Shown here: positions 1 to 6,529 of the stretch, one piece after another
Numbering within the stretch: position 1 is the first letter of the stretch
How the letters are laid out: each line of letters starts with the position of its first letter
NCBI GenBank assembly: GCA_943704415.1
Contig: CALSCO010002375.1
Location: 1-10,603, forward strand
Source: Parvularia atlantis
Taxonomy: Eukaryota > Opisthokonta > Rotosphaerida
Direction: 5' to 3'
Length of the DNA stretch: 10,603 bases
Made by a program: the position numbers and the translations under genes
The notes under the pieces: model-generated
Told to the model about the DNA's origin: nothing
Databases searched by the model: none
The model's input: only the letters and a program-made list of their open reading frames with translations

Positions 1-105
1 ACGTCGGGCGGGATGGGCGGGCCACGAGAAGGGGAACGGGGAGACGACGGACGGGTTGGTTGCCGAATGAGGATGGACGAGGCACGGGACGGGGCACGGC
101 GCGGC

Positions 106-364
106 TCACACGCGGCGCGAGTACCAGCCCAGCCCGGCGCAGATGAGCACGAAGGCGAGGATGAGGCCGATGATGAGCGCGACGGCGTCGGCGCCGTCAA
201 AGGCGGCCGCGCCTGCGGTGCCGCGCGCCACACGGGTCACGAGGGCGCGGGATCCCGTCACGCGGGCGGCACGCACCGGTCGTCTGCGCGAGCATTGCGA
301 CGACACCCGCGACGGTCGCGAGGCCCGTGCGGCCCGTGGGCAGCGCGCGCGGCGTGCTGTGCAT
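106..364 (-). CDS. small putative membrane protein, 64 aa, two exons
   Basis: I do not recognise a family. Exons are 364-277 and 212-106. The intron (213-276, 64 nt) has a GTGCGT donor, TGAC elements and a CAG acceptor, and the phase (G|GC) is preserved, giving 64 codons plus TGA. The N-terminus is Met followed by about ten polar or basic residues, then a moderately hydrophobic Gly/Ala/Val stretch (about residues 13-33). This could be a signal peptide or weak anchor. A strong membrane helix follows at about residues 38-58 (AVALIIGLILAFVLICAGLG), ending in a short basic tail, WYSRRV. This suggests a tiny single- or two-span secretory-pathway or organelle protein. The start ATG lies directly behind a CT-rich 5' leader, which reads as a GA repeat on the plus strand. 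Alternatively that CT tract is a polypyrimidine tract and CAG at 358-356 is an acceptor for an unseen upstream exon. The splice fit and helix support a real gene; its function is unknown. Confidence 0.6.
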
Positions 365-482
365 GGCGAGAGAGAGAGAGAGCGAGAGAGAGAGAGAGAC
401 AGAAGAAGAGGACGAAAGTGCCGCACTGCACCGCGGGGATTGCCCGCATGGCCACACTTTGCGCATAGCTGGCACCGCGCAG
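365..482. promoter_or_regulatory. divergent promoter region, small membrane gene / VPS55
   Basis: These 118 bases separate two start codons on opposite strands, so both promoters and both 5' leaders must fit here or overlap transcribed sequence. The region contains a GA/CT microsatellite next to the minus-strand gene. No TATA-like or CCAAT element stands out. The promoter role is inferred from gene layout only. Confidence 0.4.
368..399. repeat. interrupted GA/CT dinucleotide repeat
   Basis: A run of GA dinucleotides is broken once by a C near position 383. It reads as CT on the minus strand immediately upstream of the start codon of the small membrane protein. It could be a polypyrimidine 5' leader or promoter element, or simple microsatellite expansion. 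Length variation between strains would be expected. Confidence 0.85.
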
Positions 483-1323
483 ATGGCAGCAGGGCTCCGG
501 AGTGCGTGCACGTGACGTGCGCCTCGCGATCGCGCCGTGTTGCTGACGCCGCGCGCCTCTTGCACGTCCTGCGCCTTGTTCTGCGTCGTCGCTGGCAGCG
601 TGCGTGCGCGTGGCGTAGTGTGGCATGGCTGCGCGCTGACTGCTGGTGACGTCGCGCAGCATTGTCCTGCTCGCGTTCGCGCTCGCGTCGGGCGTGCTGC
701 TCGTGATCCTCTCGTGCGCGCTGTACCGGTGCGTGCGCCGCCGTGTCGCACGCGTGCCCGTGCTCATCCCGCTGCTCCGCCGTTCGTCGCAGCAACTGGT
801 GGCCGCTGTTTGTCGGTGCGCTTGCGCGTGCCGCACGTGTGTGTCGGCGCCACGTCAGCTGAGCGGTTCGCGCAGTCGCTACGTACGTCCTCGCGCCCAT
901 CCCGAACCTCGCCGTCAGGCGCATGACTGGCGACGACTACGGCGGCTCGTCCAAGTGCGCTCTTGGCTCCGCGTGCACAGCGGGAGGAGGGGCTGACGGG
1001 CGCGCAGCGGGCTGGTCGAGGCGGGCTACTTCATCACCGCATTCTTCATCGTCACGGGCTTTGGTGCGCGCCTCGTCGCAGTGCGCGCAGCGTGTCGCTC
1101 ACGTGTACCGCGCGCACAGGCCTGCCGATGGTGCTGCTGCACGCGAGCGTGGTGCGCGTCCTTGACGCGTTGTCGCGCACGAGTAACTCACGGCCCGCAA
1201 ACGCAGATCACCACGCCCGCCATGATCCTCTCGGTCTGCGGCGGCGTGCTCGTCTACGGCGCGCTGCTCGCCTACATCCACTTTTTCAGCGACGACGGCG
1301 AGACCGGGTTCAACGCGTACTGA
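483..1323 (+). CDS. VPS55: vacuolar protein sorting 55 family protein (Vps55/LEPROT)
   Basis: Vps55 is a small four-helix endosomal membrane protein that works with Vps68 in late-endosome-to-vacuole traffic; the animal relatives are LEPROT and LEPROTL1. Exons are 483-501, a possible 1-nt exon at 599, 660-728, 793-815, 876-954, 1008-1063, 1120-1151 and 1207-1323, giving 131 aa. All exons from 660 on are firm, because phases match at each junction and the product follows the family end to end. Visible signatures are VLLVILSCALY in the first helix, NWWPLFVVATYVLAPIPN across the second, then GYFITAFFIVTGFGLPMVLL and a final helix ending IHFFSDDGE. The start at 483 (MAAGLR) is chosen because GLR/GLK just before helix 1 is typical of fungal members and the phase works. 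The first intron is ambiguous: a simple 154-nt intron 506-659 gives MAAGLRSAIV, while two introns around one base give MAAGLRTIV. The 3' end is only 40 bases from the convergent methyltransferase stop. Confidence 0.93.
502..659 (+). other. VPS55: double-length first intron of VPS55, resembling two abutting introns
   Basis: Other introns here are mostly 47-74 nt. This stretch reads as GTGCGT at 502, CTGAC near 544, CAG ending at 598, a single C at 599, GTGCGT at 600, CTGAC near 636 and CAG ending at 659. Removing 502-598 and 600-659 while keeping C599 restores the reading frame (A|C|C, Thr). Using a weaker donor at 506 (GTGCAC) and removing everything to 659 also restores frame (GC|C, Ala). 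The upstream unit has its branch-like element unusually far from its CAG, about 54 nt. Confidence 0.5.
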
Positions 1324-1363
1324 TTGTAGTGCTGCCGTTGCTGTTTGTACAGTTGCCTGTGTG

Positions 1364-2433
1364 TCAATCCTTGCGATACAGCCGCACAAAGTGCCGCATG
1401 TTGTTGAGCTCGAGCGCGTAGCTGAGCTGGCCCTCGGGGAAGCGGTACCAGCGGCTGTCGTGCTGCATCACGCGCGTCCAGCCCTTGATTGCATCGAGCA
1501 GCGTGTACACCTGCGCCGCTCTGCGTGAGACCGCGTTGACGCTCGCATGCGCAGGCGCGCCGCGCACCATGAACGTCCTGCTGCCGACGGCCAGGTGCGA
1601 AAAGTCGCCCGCCGAGTCGACGACGAGCACCATCGCGCCCGGCGCCAGCGCCCGCAGCAGCAGCTGCACGAACGCGATCGCGCGTGCCTTGCTCGTCTGG
1701 AAGAGCTCGTTGACGGTGAAGAGCAGCGTGACGAGCTGCACGCCGCGTAGGGCGTCGCTGAGCTGCGCGGCCTCGGGCGCGTCGAGCTTGAGAACGTCGA
1801 GGTGGACGTAGTCGGCGGCGATCTGCGCGTCCCAGCGCGTGCGCATGCCCTCGACCAGCCGCGCGACGACCGCGCCCCAGTCGCCCATGTCGATCGTCGT
1901 GACGTGCAGGCGTCTCGGCCCGTCCGCGTCGCCGCCCGCGCGCTCGACCAGCGCCCGCACCGCGCCCAGCGCGACGATGTCCGATCCGGCGCCGCCACCG
2001 ACGGCGCAGACGCGCAGCGAGGGCGTGTGCACGAGGGCGCACAGCGGCGGCGTCGCGAGCACGAGGTCGAGGTAGCAGAGCACGCGCGACGGCACATACT
2101 CGCAGACATAGACCGGCAGCAGCGCGTTGTCGAGGAAGATGCCTATCGTGTCACGGGTGAGCGATGTACGGTGCGCACGACGTGCGGCGCCGCACACCGG
2201 CGTAGTTGCGCTGCGCAAAGAGCTGCTTGATCCGCTGCAGCCGCGCCCCGAAGCCCTCGGCCGCGAGCTCCTGGGCGAGCACGGCGCGGAACAGGTCCAG
2301 CACGGCTGCACGCACCCTGCATCAGTCACGGGCACCGATCGAGGCCACAGCCGCGATGCCGCGCACCCTGCGCAGGCGACGTGCTGAGGCGCGTCCGGCA
2401 CAGCTCGCTTCGATGCTCAAGATGCGTGCTCAT
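1364..2433 (-). CDS. BMT6: SAM-dependent rRNA uridine methyltransferase, BMT6-type (Methyltransf_34 family)
   Basis: Exons are 2433-2367, 2305-2198 and 2142-1364, giving 317 aa. Introns of 61 and 55 nt keep phase (G|CC and G|GC). The family includes yeast Bmt6, which makes N3-methyluridine in 25S rRNA. The SAM-binding motif I is visible as VCAVGGGAGSDIVALGAV around residues 104-121. A VHLDVLKLD segment is a later strand, LLFTVNELFQTSKARAI and ALAPGAMVLVVDS follow, and the C-terminal block DSRWYRFPEG...NNMRHFVRLYRKD is characteristic. The upstream block QLFAQRNYAG/IFLDNALL...YVPSRVLCYLDL also fits the family. The start at 2433 (MSTHLEHRS) is the ATG that gives the right phase into exon 2; its Kozak context is weak. 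The family assignment is from remembered motifs, so the exact rRNA target is inferred. The gene is divergent from the SDR gene across 48 bases and convergent with VPS55. Confidence 0.85.
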
Positions 2434-2481
2434 CAAAGCGTGCAACACCCGCTAGTGGATTCATTTACTGGGACGTACAGC
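2434..2481. promoter_or_regulatory. 48-bp divergent promoter, methyltransferase / SDR
   Basis: Only 48 bases lie between the two opposite start codons. The stretch is noticeably richer in A and T than the surrounding coding sequence (for example tagtggattcatttactg). No TATA box or CCAAT is evident. Part of each promoter probably lies in the neighbouring 5' exon. Confidence 0.4.
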
Positions 2482-3838
2482 ATGGGCTTCTTCTGGTCAC
2501 GCCCCTCGCGCCCGCACGTCGCGCGCGCCGAGCGCGTCGCGGTGATCACGGGCTGCGACACCGGTGCGGCCTGCGCACGATCGTGACTTGCACATGATGT
2601 GCGCCACGCCAGGCTTCGGCAACGGCGTTGCGCGCAAGCTGGACGCGATGGGCTACCACGTCGTCGCCGGATGCCTCACGGCAGCTGGCGCCAAGGAGCT
2701 GCAGGCGCGTCAATCGTCGCCTGTCTCGCTCGTGATGCGCGGCTCACGATCGGTGGGGGCTGCAGGACAAGCTCTCGAGCCGCTCGCGCGCGGTGCTGTA
2801 CGACGTGACCAAGCCGGAGGACCACGAGCGCGTCGCGGCCGAGGTCAAGGCGCGCTTCCCGGGCGGCATCTAGTGCGCGACGTCGCCCTCCCCATCCGTC
2901 CGCGCACAGTGCTCACGTGATGTCGGCGCAGCGACCTCGTGTGCAACGCCGGCTTCCTCACCATCGGCGCGGTCGAGTGGGAGCCGCTGCGCGACGTGCG
3001 CAGTGTGTTTGAGGTCAACTTCTTCGGTGCGGCTGCCTGAGGGCGCGGAGGCGGGCGGGCGGCTGAGCGCGCGGCAGGCATGGTCGCCACCGTCAAGACG
3101 TTCCTGCCGCAGCTGTTTGCGCGCCGCGGCCGCATCATCGTGCTCGCTAGCTCGGCCGGCCGCCTCGCCCTCGCCGACTGGTGCGCGTTCCCGCGCCGAT
3201 GCGCGACGGCACAGCTGACACGCGCGCGCTGCCAGGGCGTCGTACTCGGCCACCAAGTTCGCCGTCAACGGCTACGCCGAGGCGCTGCGGCGCGAGCTGT
3301 GGCCGTTTGGCATCCAGGTCGTCGCGATCGAGCCCGCGTTCGTGCCATGCCGTGCCTGATCGCGCGAGCACGACTGACACCGACGCCGCAGCTTCACCAA
3401 GACGAACCTGACGGCGACGCTCATCGAGAAATTCACGCGCATGTACAACGCGCAGCCGGACGAGGTCAAGGTGCGTGCCGGCGTGCTCAGTGCGCTGTCC
3501 CGTGGGCTGAGCGTGCCGTCGCAGGCGCGCTACGGCGACACGTGGCTGCAGACGCGCATCAAGGCCTACTCGGACTTTATCGAGAAGGGCGCTGACCCGC
3601 AGGCGCGCACTGTCGCCGCGCCGCGTACGTTCTGCTGACGCGCTCTGCGCGCCAGATGGTGATCGACGCCATCGTCAAGGCCTGCGACGAGCCCGAGCCG
3701 TACCCGCGCCAGGCGCTCGGCACCGACGGCTACATCGGCACGATCCTCGCGTACCTGCCGGCGACGTGGACCGACGCGCTCCTGCGCTTCGCGAGCGGCG
3801 GCGCGGCGGCCCTCCCGGCGCAGCACTGCGTGCGCTGA
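2482..3838 (+). CDS. short-chain dehydrogenase/reductase, SDR9C-like (retinol / hydroxysteroid / hydroxybutyrate dehydrogenase type)
   Basis: Nine exons give 306 aa: 2482-2563, 2613-2704, 2766-2872, 2932-3026, 3078-3180, 3236-3337, 3392-3470, 3525-3602 and 3656-3838. This is a classical NAD(P)-dependent Rossmann oxidoreductase. The cofactor loop is ITGCDTGFG at residues 22-30; this TGCD(S/T)GFG form is typical of the RDH/BDH1 branch. CNAG is at 98-101, the catalytic SS at 150-151, and YSATK supplies Tyr163 and Lys167. EPAFTKTNLT follows at the expected place. The C-terminal end (YIGTILAYLPATWTDALL) resembles the amphipathic tail of SDR9C enzymes, suggesting membrane association. There is no N-terminal membrane anchor. 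All active-site residues are present, so it should be active; the substrate cannot be read from sequence. Intron 2 needs a GC donor. Intron 8 may use GC at 3603 or GT at 3612, the latter adding three residues. The donor at 3338 is GTTCGT. ATG has A at -3 and G at +4. Confidence 0.92.
2705..2765 (+). other. GC-AG intron in the SDR gene
   Basis: Exon 2 ends CTGCAG and the intron begins GCGCGT, which is the local GTGCGT donor with T changed to C. It ends CTGCAG before GACAAGCTC. Only this phase-0 junction yields the SDR-like continuation DKLSSRSRAVLYDVTKPEDH. The nearest GT, at 2709, leaves the wrong phase and a non-SDR frame. Confidence 0.75.
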
Positions 3839-3885
3839 GGCTGGGCGGCAGGGAAAAGTAGGAAAATGCAACAAGTGGGATCATG

Positions 3886-6117
3886 CTATTGTGTGCTGTC
3901 GCCGTGTCGGCTCGTTCGCTGTTTGTCGGCAATGATGTGCGCGATGACCTCGCGGTCGAGCGCGTCCCAGTCGATCCCGCGCAGCAGCGGCAGCGCCGCG
4001 ATGCTCTTGAACCCGACGACGCGCTCCTGCGGCAAAGGGCGGAGCAGCTGCACGCACGCACATCAGCGCCGCGCAACGGCGGCAACGGGCGCGCGCACCG
4101 CGCAGACAAGCTCGATCGCGTCCTCGTGCAGGCCGCGCGGAAACTCGAGGTCGCTGTGCACGTCCATCGGCTCGCCCACGTCCAGGGCCGCGCTGCTAAA
4201 CAGGTAGTGCGCCACCAGGCCCAGCAGGTACCAGTCCGACTCGAACGTGTATCGCCCCGTAGCCCGCACCTCGGGCACGACTGCGGCGTGCGCGCACTTG
4301 AGCAAGAGCGACACAATGGCCGGCACTGACGCACGCTGCCACAGCTCGTCCACACGCATCTCGTCCGCGAGCGCGGCCAGGAAGCCGGCCTCGAGCTCGT
4401 CGAGCGCCTGCATCGGCATGCCGCGCCAGCTGCAGAGGTGCATCAGCCCGTGTGCGTTGAGCGGCACGAGCGAGTCCAAGTCGATGTCGCTGTGGGTGCT
4501 GTCAGTGTCGTCGCAGCGATGCAGCGTGCTCGTGCGACCGCGCACCCGCAAATCCACCCCGCCTCGTGCGCCTCACCAAGCGCCGACACGGCGTGCGCGA
4601 CGCACCAGCGCTTGACCGCGAAGGACGAGCGCCGCAGCGCCTCCCATCGCCCGCGCGGCTGTCAACGGCGTCAGTGCCATCCCAATCGCGCGCGAGCGAG
4701 AGGGCAGACGTACCGCGTCGATCAGCCGCTGCGTCAGCGCGACGTAATGCGTTCCGCCGACGTCGCCGTACAGCAGGCCCGACGGCAGCTCGACGGTGCG
4801 CAGCGGCGTGGCCTCGGCGGCCTGTAGCGTCTGCCAGTGCGCGTGCGGTCATGGCGTCAGACGTGCTTGAGCGCTGCATGGTTCCGCGTGCCTCGGCAAA
4901 GACGTCTGCCCGCTCGGCCCAGAGCCGCCCCTGCAGCGGCCCGATCAGCCTGGCCGCGCGTCGCTCGCCCGCGGGCCACATCGACACGGCCATGACCTGC
5001 GCTCGCGAGCCGTCACTCTGGGCAGGCACAGCACATGCGGGCGCGCCTTGCCGGGCTGCCCGCGGCTGTTGCGCAGCACACACGTGACGGCGATTCGCGT
5101 GGCGCCCGGTGGCGCGAACGGCACGCAGGCGCTCGCGGGAAACACGCCGAGCAGGGCCGAGAGCGCCGTCTGTAGCGACATGGCCTGGATGGCCTCTGCC
5201 GCATCACGCGATCTCAGCGCTCATCGCCCACCCTGCCCGGCATGCGCACCGCTGACCGCCTTGGCCTTGGCCGCCTCAAACTCGACGCAGCCGAGAAAGT
5301 CACGCAGGATGACGGTGAGCCGGCGATGCGCACGCTCGGCCTTGACGGTCGCGGGCGACGGCGGGACCCCTGGTGCGAGCGCGCGCAGTGCCGCAGCCGC
5401 GGCCGACGACGACATCGGCGCGACGCGCGTGCCCGTGGCTGGCTGCGACGCGGCGCGCAGCAGCGGCGGCCGGCGCGACGAAGCGGCGGCGGCAGCGTCG
5501 ACCCGCGCCGTCTGCGCGATCAGGGCCATGACCACGCGCAGGTACGCGTTGAGCGCGGTCTGCCGCTGGTCAAGGAACTGCTGCTGCAGCACGGCGCAAC
5601 GCGATCAGCAACGACTGCAAAGACGACGGATCGACGCACCGCGCTCTGCTGCCACGCGGCGCTGCGCGGCGGCAGCTGTGGCAGCGCGACATCGCCGATG
5701 CCCTTGGCGACTGCGGGTGACGGATGTGAGCGACACGACGACGACGCTGACGCTTGGCGCGGCGCAACGCACACGCCGCGCGCACGAGCTGATCAAAGAC
5801 GGAAAAGTCGTTGAAGCGGCGGTAGACGGCCCACCGCCCGGCCGTGCTGTCGACCTCGATGCGGTACACGACGTGCGCGGCCGGCTTGACCCGCGCCTCG
5901 CGCCGCACGATTGTCGCGCTGCGCACCGCCGCCGCCGTTCGCTGCTGCTGCTGCTGCTGATCCGTGACGCCTGCCTCATCCTCCTCGCTGTCCACGGGCG
6001 ACGGCGGCGGCTGCGATTGCGCGTGTTCAGCACATCGATGCGGGCGCATCGCAGCGAGAGCCGACGCACCTCCTCGACCAGCAGCAGCGCCGGCGCCGAC
6101 GCCGTGGCGCGCAGCAT
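3886..6117 (-). CDS. PX domain protein with AGC/S6K-like pseudokinase domain (RPS6KC1-like)
   Basis: Ten exons give 579 aa: 6117-6070, 6010-5773, 5710-5640, 5583-5250, 5195-5035, 4996-4892, 4830-4714, 4658-4546, 4489-4099 and 4047-3886. Residues about 42-145 form a PX (phosphoinositide-binding) domain: VVYRIEV, the basic YRRFNDF motif, FAKG...LPQLPPRS and a final helix FLDQRQTALNAYLRVV. A six-Gln run precedes it. Residues about 146-319 are a helical and beta linker of unknown identity; an MIT domain, as in RPS6KC1, is not evident. Residues 320-575 read as a degenerate kinase: VAHAVSALGEAHEAGWI is helix E, and GDIDLDSLVP replaces the HRDxKxxN loop. SWRG stands where DFG belongs, VPEV replaces APE, ESDWYLLGLVAHYLF is subdomain IX, and the C-lobe ends QERVVGFKSIAALPLLRGIDW, as in AGC kinases. 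It is probably a catalytically dead endosomal scaffold. Uncertain points: the 4831-4891 intron needs a GC donor (or GTCTTT at 4903), and intron 4997-5034 is only 38 nt (alternative donor at 5079). Confidence 0.85.
5942..5959 (-). repeat. short CAG repeat encoding Gln6 in the PX protein
   Basis: Six CTG triplets on the plus strand read as CAG on the coding minus strand and give six glutamines just before the PX domain, in a disordered acidic and Gln-rich N-terminal region. It is a small in-frame trinucleotide run. Confidence 0.85.
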
Positions 6118-6458
6118 CCGCGGCGAGAGAGCGCGCCGTGACGTCGCGCGTGGCGATTGGACGGCGCGGCAGCCAATCGGCGGTTGTTTTCCCGTGAGGC
6201 GTTTCAGCGTCGCGTTGCCGGTTGGGCGCCGCCTTCGTCGTCCGCGCTGCGCCGCCTTCGCCTTCCGCGTGCGCCGCGCGGCCGCCTTCTCGTGGACCGC
6301 GCGCCGCAGCTCGTGCGGCTGCTGCTCGTGCTGCGGAGGGGAGCGGGGCAGCGGGATAGACGTGCGCAAAACAAGAGCGAAAGAGCGCGCCCGCAAACAA
6401 ATGCGGTTGCCCCTTGGACGACTGACGGCGCTGCGCACAGAGGGAGCAAGGCGGCGCC

Positions 6459-6514
<56 letters not shown>

Positions 6515-6529
6515 GCGCGCGCGACAAGG
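6118..6529. promoter_or_regulatory. divergent promoter/5' leader region, PX-pseudokinase / double-FERM gene
   Basis: This is the longest stretch without a called coding exon, 412 bases. Two CCAAT boxes in opposite orientation lie at 6156-6160 (ATTGG) and 6173-6177 (CCAAT), in nearly mirror-image surroundings (GATTGG...CCAATC). This is compatible with NF-Y/HAP-type binding serving both directions. A CRE/ATF-like TGACGTC lies at 6139-6145, within 25 bases of the PX start. The right part (6401-6529) holds an in-frame upstream ATG and a CAG17 repeat, which are either 5' leader or an N-terminal extension of the FERM protein. Factor binding is inferred from motif identity only. Confidence 0.5.
6461..6511 (+). 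repeat. perfect (CAG)17 trinucleotide repeat
   Basis: Seventeen uninterrupted CAG units end 18 bases before the preferred start codon of the FERM gene. The frame is open from an upstream ATG at 6401 through the repeat to 6530, so it could encode Gln17 near the N-terminus. Otherwise it is a 5' untranslated repeat. On the minus strand it would read as Leu in one frame, but no gene is supported there. Confidence 0.95.

Noticed and set aside
1-105. Possible gene in the left flank
   Set aside because: No splice-compatible or family-like peptide on either strand; GA/GG-rich composition only. Treated as 3' flank of the small membrane gene.
506-659. Intronic C/D-box snoRNA in the long VPS55 intron
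   Set aside because: CTGA sequences are present, but no RTGATGA C box or terminal stem is visible; the CTGAC elements are better explained as branch sites.
2564-3838. SDR as a frameshifted pseudogene
   Set aside because: Apparent frame changes all coincide with 49-61 nt segments that have intron ends and branch-like elements, and the joined product retains every SDR motif.
6461-6511. Poly-Leu transmembrane helix on the minus strand
   Set aside because: It comes only from reading the CAG repeat antisense; there is no supported coding exon around it on that strand, and the PX start lies downstream at 6117.
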